Below are positions 1-6,716 of a stretch of 19,597 nt of DNA, in pieces. The notes under the pieces are model-generated. The model saw nothing but the letters and a program-made list of their open reading frames with translations, made no database searches and was not told the DNA's origin. The translations under genes were made by a program, and so were the position numbers. Each line of letters begins with the position of its first letter. Position 1 is the stretch's first letter. The stretch comes from Muribaculaceae bacterium (GTDB lineage Bacteria > Bacteroidota > Bacteroidia > Bacteroidales > Muribaculaceae), in NCBI GenBank assembly GCA_009775375.1, contig VSPO01000056.1:1-19597 (forward strand). Direction: 5' to 3'.

Positions 1-249
1 TACTTGGGGATTCGGGATTCACAATTGGACTTAGCGCGGACGCGGTTGGACGGTAGGCGCAGGCCGGAGGCGCGGAGGCCTGCTCCCCATGTCGGATGCG
101 TTCGGACTCGGTAGGAGAGTGGGGATGGGGATTTTGGGCGGGGGAATTGGCTGGTTGGAGGGATTTTATTAATTTTGCAGTGTTTTTCCGGGATTGTCTG
201 GGTTTGCAGGCGATGCGGGATGATTTATGTATGATATAATTCTTTAGCA
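1..249. other. Non-coding region upstream of ychF
   Basis: I see no credible coding frame here. The left 145 bases are very G-rich and contain an inverted repeat (GCAGGCC at 59-65, GGCCTGC at 77-83, 11-nt loop) that could be the 3' end of a terminator or a repeat remnant from a gene to the left. The right part becomes A/T-rich and holds the ychF promoter. The change in composition around position 160 is visible by eye. Confidence 0.6.
146..177 (+). promoter_or_regulatory. Bacteroidetes-type promoter for ychF
   Basis: TAATTTTG at 170-177 is an exact match to the Bacteroidetes -7 box TAnnTTTG. ATTG at 146-149, 20 nt upstream, fits three of four bases of the -33 TTTG box. The expected start of transcription is near 183-186, leaving a leader of about 65 nt before the ychF ATG. 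Confidence 0.6.
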
Positions 250-1353
250 ATGTCTTTAAAATGCGGCATAGTGGGCCTGCCGAATGTCGGCAAATCCACC
301 CTTTTTAATTGTCTGAGCAACGCAAAGGCGCAGTCGGCCAATTTCCCGTTCTGCACGATCGAACCTAATGTCGGGATGATTTCAGTGCCCGACGACCGTC
401 TGACGAAGCTCGTCGAGATGTGCAATCCCAAGAGTATCGTGCCTGCCACGGTAGAAATAGTCGATATAGCGGGGCTCGTCAAGGGAGCCTCCAAGGGGGA
501 GGGTCTTGGCAACAAGTTCCTTGCCAACATCCGTGAGACCGACGCCATCCTCCACGTGCTCCGATGCTTCGACGACGACAACATCACCCACGTAGACGGC
601 TCCGTAGATCCCGTGCGCGATATGGAAATCATCAACTACGAGCTCCAGCTCAAAGACCTTGAAACCGTAGACACACGCTTGTCGAAGACCATCAAGGCAG
701 CCCAGACAGGCGGCGACAAGACTGCCCGCCTTCAGGCTGACGTGCTTTCAAAATATAAGGAGGCATTGGAATCGGGCAAACCCGCCCGCAGCGTGCGATT
801 CGAGACCAAAGACGAGCAGCGTTTTGCCCGCGACCTCTTCCTGCTGACCAACAAGCCCGTGCTCTACGTCTGCAACGTCGACGACGCCTCCGCCGTGGAC
901 GGCAACAAATATGTAGACATGGTCAGGGAAGCCCTTAAGGACGACGAATCGGGCATCATGATCGTGGCCGCAGCGACTGAAAGCGACATAGCCGAGTTGG
1001 AGACACCTGAGGAACGTGCGGAATTTCTTGAGGAGATCGGGCTTCAGGAAAGCGGCGTCAGCCGTCTGATACGCGCCGCCTATTCGCTGCTCGACCTGCA
1101 GACCTACTTCACGGCCGGCCCCGACGAGGTGCGCGCCTGGACATTCCTACGCGGCACGAAAGCCCCCCAGGCAGCGGGCATCATCCATACAGACTTTGAG
1201 AAAGGCTTCATAAGGGCCGAAGTAATCAAATACGACGACTTCGTGGCGCTGGGATCGGAGAACGCCGTCAAGGAAGCCGGCAAGATGAACGTAGAAGGGA
1301 AAGAATACGTGGTCAACGACGGCGACATCATGCACTTCCGTTTCAACGTCTGA
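250..1353 (+). CDS. ychF: Redox-regulated/ribosome-binding ATPase YchF (Obg-like ATPase)
   Basis: The product is a 367-residue P-loop ATPase of the Obg/HflX-related YchF (OLA1) family, a cytosolic protein linked to ribosomes and stress responses. Length is normal for the family. The P-loop GLPNVGKS is at residues 9-16, the switch I region NFPFCTIEPN at 31-40, and the Walker B/G3 motif DIAG at 72-75, followed by the glycine-rich KGASKGEGLGNKF stretch typical of YchF. The usual GTP-specifying NKxD is replaced by an NxD-like VCNVD segment, which in this family goes with ATP preference. A TGS domain fills roughly residues 280-365 (AWTFLRGTKAPQAAGIIH onward). The ATG at 250 places the P-loop right at the N-terminus, as expected. 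The gene is monocistronic: its own promoter lies upstream and a strong terminator follows 28 nt after the stop. Confidence 0.97.
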   Translation: MSLKCGIVGLPNVGKSTLFNCLSNAKAQSANFPFCTIEPNVGMISVPDDRLTKLVEMCNPKSIVPATVEIVDIAGLVKGASKGEGLGNKFLANIRETDAILHVLRCFDDDNITHVDGSVDPVRDMEIINYELQLKDLETVDTRLSKTIKAAQTGGDKTARLQADVLSKYKEALESGKPARSVRFETKDEQRFARDLFLLTNKPVLYVCNVDDASAVDGNKYVDMVREALKDDESGIMIVAAATESDIAELETPEERAEFLEEIGLQESGVSRLIRAAYSLLDLQTYFTAGPDEVRAWTFLRGTKAPQAAGIIHTDFEKGFIRAEVIKYDDFVALGSENAVKEAGKMNVEGKEYVVNDGDIMHFRFNV

Positions 1354-1380
1354 TAACTCCCACTCCACAACATCCCATCA

Positions 1381-1421
1381 CACTCATCCCCGGCCAGGAG
1401 CCGGGGATGAGTGATTTTTTT
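1381..1421 (+). terminator. Rho-independent terminator after ychF
   Basis: There is a perfect 14-bp stem (1381-1394 pairing with 1400-1413) with a 5-nt loop, CAGGA, followed by one A and seven T (1415-1421). The position, 27 nt after the ychF stop, is ideal. Confidence 0.95.
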
Positions 1422-1430
1422 GGAGGCAGG

Positions 1431-1455
1431 GTAACTTTTTTTGAAAAAAACTGTC
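1431..1455 (+). promoter_or_regulatory. Candidate ECF sigma-factor promoter before the GIN-domain pair
   Basis: GTAAC (1431-1435) followed by a T run, A run, and GTC (1453-1455) after 17 nt resembles the -35 AAC / -10 GTC pattern of ECF sigma factor promoters, and matches the GTAACTTTTT...GTC look of autoregulated ECF sigma operons in Bacteroidetes. No housekeeping TAnnTTTG box is seen before the gene. This is pattern recognition from two short boxes, so it is a candidate only. Confidence 0.4.
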
Positions 1456-1518
1456 ACAAATTCCGTCTCCGTCTGTCATTATATCAGAAAGGCCATTAAG
1501 GGGCTTTCAACTATATCT

Positions 1519-2322
1519 ATGCAGAACAACAGTTTTTTCAGATTCCAATATTTGTTTGCCGCTGCTGTGGTGGCCTGTTCGCTTGCCTTGGGAGCCCTCG
1601 TCATGGGGGCGCTTGTCGACGGGCCCCACAGGGCGGAGGCGGCAGATGCATTTCCGAAATCAAAAAAGGAGAAGAGCGGACACATCATCACGGAGCGCGT
1701 AAGCCTCCCGGAGTTTGACGCTCTGGAGGTGTCTTCAGCAATCGACATCATCCTGACCCAGGGGGATTATCCCGGATATGTGGAGGTCTCCATAGCCGAG
1801 AACATGAGGGATTATCTCAACCTTCAAGTCGAAGACGGCAAACTGACCGCAGGATATAAAAATTTCAGAGGCAACAACAAAGACAAGACCGAAATCAAGA
1901 TCTCAGTTCCGGCAATATATGAAATGACCGCCACCTCGGCCTCCTCCATCAAGACCATCGGCTCATTCGCCATCGACAAGGCCCTCGCCATCACCGCCAC
2001 CTCCGCCGCCGACATCAACATCGGGGAGATCACCGGCGAAAGCCTCGTCATCGAAGCCACGAGCGCCGCCGACGTATACGCGCTCGTCGTGGACGTTGAC
2101 CGCCTCTACGCCACCGCCACATCCGCAGCCGACATAAAGCTGCGCGGCCTTAACGTCGGCACCGTCAGCGCCACAGCCACCTCCGCCGCCGACATCACCC
2201 TTTCAGGGCGTTGCAACCATTCGAGCGTCTACTCAAATTCTGGCGGCGACATCTCCACACGCGGACTTATCCGGGAAAAGCTCCCCATCAAAAGGGCCTA
2301 CGCAACCAATTCCCCCGAATAA
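1519..2322 (+). CDS. Exported GIN-domain (DUF2807) beta-helix protein 1
   Basis: The product is a 267-residue envelope protein with a putative auto-transporter adhesin head GIN domain (DUF2807). Function is not established for this family. The N-terminus has a hydrophobic export signal; cleavage could follow AEA near residue 41, or VVAC (Cys20) could act as a lipobox, and I cannot decide between them. Residues 60-245 form a regular repeat: TSAAD occurs at 161, 181, 201 and 221, with a TSASS variant at 139, so each turn is 20 residues and the Thr/Ser/Ala stretches would stack as a ladder in a right-handed beta-helix. The frame stays open upstream to a TTG at 1441, but that would put 26 residues before the signal peptide and overlap the promoter candidate, so the ATG at 1519 is preferred. 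It is probably co-transcribed with the paralogous gene 58 nt downstream. Confidence 0.85.
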   Translation: MQNNSFFRFQYLFAAAVVACSLALGALVMGALVDGPHRAEAADAFPKSKKEKSGHIITERVSLPEFDALEVSSAIDIILTQGDYPGYVEVSIAENMRDYLNLQVEDGKLTAGYKNFRGNNKDKTEIKISVPAIYEMTATSASSIKTIGSFAIDKALAITATSAADINIGEITGESLVIEATSAADVYALVVDVDRLYATATSAADIKLRGLNVGTVSATATSAADITLSGRCNHSSVYSNSGGDISTRGLIREKLPIKRAYATNSPE

Positions 2323-2380
2323 CCCACCAAGCCCTAAAAACTAATGACAAACGAACTAATGACTAATAAACTAAATTCCG

Positions 2381-3490
2381 ATGAATAAAATCTTAAGATA
2401 CACCTTCATGGCCGGCTATGCCTTAGCCACGGCATTCATGGCATCTCCCAACGCACTCGCGGCCGACCCGATTCCCGGCAATCCCAGAACAGTCCATTTC
2501 AATTACAACGGAGGCAACAGCGGCAACGTCAACAATGGAAAAGATTCCGACGCAACGCTGAAACGGAAAGCCAAAATCGGCAGCTTCAATAAAATCGAGG
2601 CAAGCCAGGGAATCAAGATATTTTTCTCGCAAGGAAAAAACACCGGACATGCCGAAGTGCTGACCACCCCATCAGCTAAAGACTACATCAGCGTGACCGT
2701 TGAAGGCGGATGCCTAAACGCCCACTATAAGAGGGGCTTCAAGTCGATCAAAGGCCCAACCCTTATCTACGTCTCTTCGCCCGAACTTCGCGAAATCGAT
2801 CTCTCATCGTCGGCAAAGGTCATCATGGAGACCAACCTAAAGCAATCGAAAAGCCTATCGATCGATCTTTCCTCCGCCTCCAAGGTGGATCTGAAAAACG
2901 TGGATTGCCCGCTTCTCGAAATCGAGACCTCAAGCTCAGCCTCCGTTAACGCCGATGTCGTCAACGCCAATCTGGAGATTGACGCGTCGAGCGCCTCCTC
3001 GGTCAAGATCCATCAGGTCAACGCCGCCAAGTCGGATATAGAGCTCAGCAGCGCCTCAAAAGCCACGATCCAAAATTTCAATTCAACCGTGGCCGATATC
3101 GAGACCTCCTCCGCCGCCGGAGTGACCGTCAACGCCATGGACTGCGGCAAGCTCAACACCTCCGCCTCATCGGGATCGAGCATCAAACTTCGCGGCAACT
3201 ATAAGGATCTCAGGAAACAGACCGGCTCGGGGGGAAGCATCAACATCAACGGAAGCTCCCACTCAGGAAGAAACACCGACCGCGTGAAGTCGAAAGTGCG
3301 CGAAGAGCAACGAATGGCCCGCGAAGAGGCCAACAAAGCCCGACAGGAAGCTCGCAAAGCACGCCAAGAGGCCAGGAAAGCGCGCGAACAAGCCCGCCAA
3401 GACAAGATGAGCACAAAATCTGAAAAGAGTAAAAAATCAAACAAAAAAGACGACTCCTCAGAAAAAACCATCATACTACGCGAACCATAA
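2381..3490 (+). CDS. Exported GIN-domain (DUF2807) beta-helix protein 2 with basic C-terminal helix
   Basis: The product is a 369-residue paralogue of the preceding gene. A signal peptide ends at NALA (cleavage near residue 27/28), followed by a low-complexity Gly/Asn linker. The GIN/DUF2807 domain covers about residues 65-290. Its turns carry Ser-rich ladders (DLSSSAK, DLSSASK, ETSSSAS, DASSASS, ELSSASK, ETSSAAG, SASSGSS) at about residues 140, 162, 182, 201, 221, 241 and 261, a 20-residue period. Unlike its neighbour, it has a highly charged tail (301-369) with 7-residue repeats such as ARQEARK, predicted to be a long basic helix or coiled coil, ending in a Lys/Ser-rich stretch. The tail could bind an acidic partner such as capsule, LPS or nucleic acid; that is inference. 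The ATG at 2381 gives a complete signal peptide. A hairpin follows the stop. Confidence 0.85.
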   Translation: MNKILRYTFMAGYALATAFMASPNALAADPIPGNPRTVHFNYNGGNSGNVNNGKDSDATLKRKAKIGSFNKIEASQGIKIFFSQGKNTGHAEVLTTPSAKDYISVTVEGGCLNAHYKRGFKSIKGPTLIYVSSPELREIDLSSSAKVIMETNLKQSKSLSIDLSSASKVDLKNVDCPLLEIETSSSASVNADVVNANLEIDASSASSVKIHQVNAAKSDIELSSASKATIQNFNSTVADIETSSAAGVTVNAMDCGKLNTSASSGSSIKLRGNYKDLRKQTGSGGSININGSSHSGRNTDRVKSKVREEQRMAREEANKARQEARKARQEARKAREQARQDKMSTKSEKSKKSNKKDDSSEKTIILREP

Positions 3491-3523
3491 CAGCAAGGTT
3501 TAATCCTATTTTAACTCAGTCAG

Positions 3524-3567
3524 CCCCTAAAAAGCAGACATCTTGCAGATGCGCTGTTTTTTAGGGG
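3524..3567 (+). terminator. Probable terminator after GIN-domain pair
   Basis: CCCCTAAAAAGCAG (3524-3537) pairs with CTGTTTTTTAGGGG (3554-3567) over 14 positions with one G-T wobble, and an inner CATC/GATG stem closes the loop. The T run lies inside the 3' arm instead of after it, so the hairpin may work in either direction, but it is not a classic terminator. Confidence 0.55.
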
Positions 3568-3732
3568 ATTTCCAAAACCTTGCATCCCACTTTTCGGTTA
3601 TAATCATAGAATTCGACCTCTTTTTTGTCTTTGCATATCAAGACCGGCCTGACGGCGATGCGCTGACAATGCAGGAGGAGATTTTTTCAGAGTGTTAATT
3701 AAACTTTATTAACGAAACAGACTCAAAACTAC

Positions 3733-3771
3733 CGGAATCTCCCTCCTCATAAAGAAAGGGCGGAGATTCTG
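3733..3771 (+). promoter_or_regulatory. 5' leader hairpin of the OmpA-family gene
   Basis: Positions 3733-3742 pair with 3762-3771 in a 10-bp stem with one G-T wobble and a 19-nt loop that can form a further short stem. The structure ends 25 nt before the ATG at 3797, inside the likely untranslated leader, so it could affect mRNA stability or ribosome access. No T run follows, so it is unlikely to be a terminator. Confidence 0.35.
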
Positions 3772-3796
3772 AAATTTATCATTAAAATATATAGTT

Positions 3797-4501
3797 ATGA
3801 AAATCCTAAAGAAATTTACAGCCTTATGTCTCGCCGTCACGATGCTTTTCGGCGTTTCCTGTAGCACTATGAACAAGACCGGCAAAGGTGCGCTAATCGG
3901 CGGCGGCGGCGGAGCAGCCGTCGGAGCGGGAATCGGAGCTCTTATCGGCGGCGGCAAGGGAGCCGGAATCGGAGCCGCTATCGGTTCGGCAGTAGGAGCC
4001 GGTGCGGGCGCACTTATCGGGCAGAAGATGGACAAGCAGCAGAAAGAGCTTGAGGCTCAGCTTGCCCAGCAGGCCAAGGTGGAACAGACCACCGACTCCA
4101 ACGGCTTGCAGGCCATCAAGCTGACCTTTGACGGCGGCATACTTTTCGCCACCGGCAAATATAATCTTTCCGACCAGGCGCAAGCCGACCTCACGAAGTT
4201 CGCCGTCAATCTTCTTGAAAACCCAGGCACCGACGTCAGCATCGTAGGCTATACCGACAACACGGGATCCTATGCCGTCAATGAGAAGCTTTCGGGCCAG
4301 CGTGCCAACTCCGTTCGCAATTATCTCATCAAATGCGGAGTGCCGGCCGACCGTCTCGCCGCCAAGGGAATCGCCATGGCCGACTATGTGGCCTCAAACG
4401 ACACGCCCGAAGGAAGGGCACTCAACCGCCGCGTGGAAATCACCATCTATGCCAACGAGCAGATGATCAAGGACGCGGAATCGCAGACCGCCCAAAACTG
4501 A
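3797..4501 (+). CDS. OmpA-family outer-membrane lipoprotein with glycine zipper
   Basis: This 234-residue lipoprotein probably links the outer membrane to peptidoglycan. The signal peptide ends in the lipobox GVSC, with lipidated Cys22. Residues about 30-77 are a glycine-zipper segment made of GALIGGGGGAAVGAGIGALIGG-like Gly/Ala repeats, able to sit in or pack against a membrane. A short charged coiled segment (KQQKELEAQLAQQAKVEQ) leads to the OmpA C-terminal domain at about 105-222. That domain has the expected peptidoglycan-binding features: GYTDNTGS, the LSGQRANSV helix, GVPADRLAAKG and EGRALNRRVEI near the end. It is closely similar in plan to E. coli YiaD. The ATG at 3797 is the only sensible start. 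The gene stands alone between two hairpins. Confidence 0.93.
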   Translation: MKILKKFTALCLAVTMLFGVSCSTMNKTGKGALIGGGGGAAVGAGIGALIGGGKGAGIGAAIGSAVGAGAGALIGQKMDKQQKELEAQLAQQAKVEQTTDSNGLQAIKLTFDGGILFATGKYNLSDQAQADLTKFAVNLLENPGTDVSIVGYTDNTGSYAVNEKLSGQRANSVRNYLIKCGVPADRLAAKGIAMADYVASNDTPEGRALNRRVEITIYANEQMIKDAESQTAQN

Positions 4502-4530
4502 CCCTGAATGTTTTGACAGACAGTCATACG

Positions 4531-4580
4531 GGTCCGGATGCCAATGCCCCGGCATTGGCATCCGGACCTCTTCTTTGTTT
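4531..4580 (+). terminator. Strong terminator after the OmpA-family gene
   Basis: An 18-nt arm (4531-4548) is perfectly complementary to 4551-4568, separated by only CC, so the real loop is four to six bases. A T-rich tail, TCTTCTTTGTTT, follows. It begins 30 nt after the stop codon. Confidence 0.92.
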
Positions 4581-4604
4581 ATTCAATCCAACTCTAACTT
4601 TTTG
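4574..4604 (+). promoter_or_regulatory. Candidate promoter for the GH53 gene
   Basis: TTTG at 4574-4577 matches the -33 box and, after 19 nt, ACTTTTTG (4597-4604) matches the TTTG half of the -7 box, though not the TA half. If real, transcription would start at about 4608-4611, on top of the upstream ATG at 4610. That would make the message leaderless or point to the ATG at 4637 as the true start. It overlaps the tail of the preceding terminator. Confidence 0.4.
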
Positions 4605-4609
4605 CGCTT

Positions 4610-5881
4610 ATGAATCTTAAAATCACTAAGGTCTTTATGGGACTTAAGAGCCTTATTGTCTGCACGGCCGCCTTCGCAGCGACATCCGCATCAGCCGAAT
4701 ATCGCTACGTCGGAGGCGACATCTCCTTGCTGCCTGAATATGAACAGGCCGGGGCCCAATACAAAGACCATGACGGCAAACCCATAGCCGAGCTTCTCCC
4801 ATGGCTTCATGAACAGGGGATGAACGCCATGAGGGTGCGCTTGTTTGTCAATCCGGAGGACTATTCCGGAGCCGACAAGGACGCGAATGCCTGCCAGGAT
4901 CTCGAATATATCGTCCCGCTATGCAAGAGCATCAAGGAGAACGGCTTCAGCCTGCTCCTCGATTTCCATTATTCCGACACGTGGGCGGACCCCGCCAAGC
5001 AATGGACTCCGAAGGCATGGGAGAACCTCACGGACGAGGAACTATACGCCAAAATCTATTCCTACACAAAAGAGTGTCTCCAGACCCTTAACGATGCCGG
5101 AGCGACGCCCGATTTCATCCAGCCGGGCAACGAGATAAGCTACGGAATGCTTTGGGGGCCCGTCGGCACGTCATCCCCCAAAAAGACGTTTATGGGCAGC
5201 GACGCCAACTGGCAGCGACTCGGCAAACTCCTTTCGCAAGCAATCAAGGCCTGCCGCGAGGAATGCCCGGAAGCAAAAATCGTGATCCACACTGAAAGGG
5301 TGGCGCAGACCGACGTGCAAGCCAACTTCTACAACAGGATGAAGGAACTCGGCGTGGACTATGACATCATAGGACTCAGCTATTATCCTTACTTCCATGG
5401 CAACATGGCGGTGCTTAAGAAAGCCCTCGATTCGCTGACGACACGATTCCCCGAAAAAAACATCATGATGGTGGAGACCGGCTACTCCTACAAATGGGAG
5501 GTGCCGGGCACGGACCAGAAGGTGGACTATCCTTATTCCGACGCAGGCCAGGACCAGTTTGCCAAGGAACTCGTGTCGCTGCTGCTAAGCTATGACAAGG
5601 TCGACGGACTGTTTTGGTGGTGGATGGAATACAACGCCTTCGGCACGTCGCTTTCGGGATGGTATAACGCTCCGCTGTTTGACAGCACTACAGGACGGGC
5701 CACATCAGCATTGACAACAATCTGCGCATTCGCAAAAGGCAATGATTCCTCGGCAGGACTTTTGCCCGACGGGGAGGGACAAAATGCTGCCAGATGGTAT
5801 GACATCAACGGCCGCCCCGTAAACAATCCCAAAGGACCCGGAATCTACGTCAACGGAAAGCGCAAGGTCATCATAAAATAA
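4610..5881 (+). CDS. Exported GH53 endo-beta-1,4-galactanase
   Basis: A glycoside hydrolase of family 53 (423 residues), which cleaves beta-1,4-galactan side chains of type I arabinogalactan and pectin. A signal peptide ends at SASA (about residue 29). The (beta/alpha)8 barrel covers roughly 30-375. Family hallmarks are visible: MNAMRVRLFVNP near 71-82, LDFHYSDTWADPAKQW near 117-132, the acid/base glutamate E175 in PGNEISYGMLWG, the nucleophile E289 in MMVETGYSY, and FWWWMEYNAF near 335-344. Residues 397-423 (YDINGRPV...GIYVNGKRKVIIK) form a tail common on exported Bacteroidales proteins. Two starts are possible: 4610, and 4637 with AAGG five bases upstream of it; both leave a complete signal peptide. 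No SusC/SusD genes accompany it here, so uptake of the products must be encoded elsewhere. Confidence 0.93.
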   Translation: MNLKITKVFMGLKSLIVCTAAFAATSASAEYRYVGGDISLLPEYEQAGAQYKDHDGKPIAELLPWLHEQGMNAMRVRLFVNPEDYSGADKDANACQDLEYIVPLCKSIKENGFSLLLDFHYSDTWADPAKQWTPKAWENLTDEELYAKIYSYTKECLQTLNDAGATPDFIQPGNEISYGMLWGPVGTSSPKKTFMGSDANWQRLGKLLSQAIKACREECPEAKIVIHTERVAQTDVQANFYNRMKELGVDYDIIGLSYYPYFHGNMAVLKKALDSLTTRFPEKNIMMVETGYSYKWEVPGTDQKVDYPYSDAGQDQFAKELVSLLLSYDKVDGLFWWWMEYNAFGTSLSGWYNAPLFDSTTGRATSALTTICAFAKGNDSSAGLLPDGEGQNAARWYDINGRPVNNPKGPGIYVNGKRKVIIK

Positions 5882-5927
5882 GGAAACGAGAGGAGTGAAA
5901 AATTATGTAAATTTTATTGGTCGGGCA

Positions 5928-5959
5928 TTTGGATAGCTGAGGGTTATTTCTTAACTTTG
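5928..5959 (+). promoter_or_regulatory. Consensus Bacteroidetes promoter for the MarC gene
   Basis: TTTG (5928-5931), then 20 nt, then TAACTTTG (5952-5959) is an exact match to both boxes. Transcription should begin near 5965, giving a leader of about 20 nt before the ATG at 5985. It also shows that the MarC gene is transcribed independently of the GH53 gene upstream. Confidence 0.85.
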
Positions 5960-5984
5960 CGGAGAAGTAAAACTAACACTTTGT

Positions 5985-6632
5985 ATGGAAAGTCTGCCCT
6001 TCGCATTCATTTGCCTGACATCATTCTTCACATTGGCCAATCCGCTTGGCACAATGCCTGTCTTTTTGTCAATGACCAAGGATCTTGACAATGCCCAACG
6101 CGCCGATATCCTCAAGCGCGCCACCTTAATCTCGTTCGTAATCCTCATAGCGTTCACCGTCTGCGGGCAGGTGCTCTTCACGCTGTTCGGAATCTCCACC
6201 AACGGCTTCCGCATAGCCGCCGGGTTCATCATCATGAAAATCGGCTTCGACATGCTCCAGGCCAAGTATTCCCACGTGAAACTTTCCGACAACGAGCTCA
6301 AGGTCTATGCCAAGGACATAGCGATCACCCCTCTTGCCATCCCCATGCTCTGCGGCCCCGGCGCCATCGCCAACGGCATCATGCTCATGGACGATGCCGA
6401 CACCCTCACGCTAAAGGGAATCCTCATAGGGAGCATCGCCGCCATCTATCTTCTGACCTACCTTATCCTCCGGGCCTCGACCAGGCTGCTGAAGGTGCTC
6501 GGAGACACCGGCACCAAAGTCATGATGCGCCTTATGGGGCTGATCCTGATGGTCATCGCTGTGGAATGCTTCGTCAGCGGAGTGAAACCCATCCTCGTGG
6601 ACATTATCAAAGCCGGCAACGGTCTGCTTTGA
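5985..6632 (+). CDS. MarC family (UPF0056) integral membrane protein
   Basis: This 215-residue inner-membrane protein has about six transmembrane segments. Family features are visible: FTLANPLGTMPVFL near residues 15-28, the GFRIAAGFIIMKIGFDML stretch near 74-91, and AITPLAIPMLCGPGAI near 112-127, the second conserved proline/glycine-containing loop that mirrors the first (the family is built as an inverted repeat). Length is typical. The E. coli namesake was once linked to multiple antibiotic resistance but that role was withdrawn; the substrate remains unknown. The ATG at 5985 sits about 20 nt after the predicted transcription start and begins directly with the first membrane segment. Confidence 0.93.
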   Translation: MESLPFAFICLTSFFTLANPLGTMPVFLSMTKDLDNAQRADILKRATLISFVILIAFTVCGQVLFTLFGISTNGFRIAAGFIIMKIGFDMLQAKYSHVKLSDNELKVYAKDIAITPLAIPMLCGPGAIANGIMLMDDADTLTLKGILIGSIAAIYLLTYLILRASTRLLKVLGDTGTKVMMRLMGLILMVIAVECFVSGVKPILVDIIKAGNGLL

Positions 6633-6654
6633 TACTTGCATCATATACAACGCA

Positions 6655-6682
6655 ACGCGGGGAGCGAAATCGCTCCCCACGT
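6655..6682. terminator. Shared hairpin terminator between convergent genes
   Basis: GGGGAGCG (6659-6666) pairs perfectly with CGCTCCCC (6671-6678) around AAAT, and the stem can be extended by three pairs past one C-A mismatch. It lies between the converging MarC gene and the minus-strand gene ending at 6717, so it probably stops transcription from both sides, although the flanking T runs are weak. Confidence 0.7.
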
Positions 6683-6716
6683 CTGTTTCATTTATCTTGC
6701 CATTAAAACCGGCGTA

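Larger units (their letters stand above)
3491..3796. other. Intergenic region between GIN-domain pair and OmpA-family gene
   Basis: These 306 bases hold a terminator hairpin near the start, then about 165 nt without a gene, and a second hairpin just before the next start codon. TGTCTTTG near 3626-3633 is one base off the TAnnTTTG -7 box and would give a leader of about 155 nt, but no good -33 box accompanies it, so the promoter of the downstream gene is not fixed. Confidence 0.5.

Noticed and set aside
1441..1518. TTG start giving 26 extra residues for GIN-domain protein 1
   Set aside because: It would start inside the ECF-type promoter candidate and place a polar stretch before the signal peptide; the ATG at 1519 is better.
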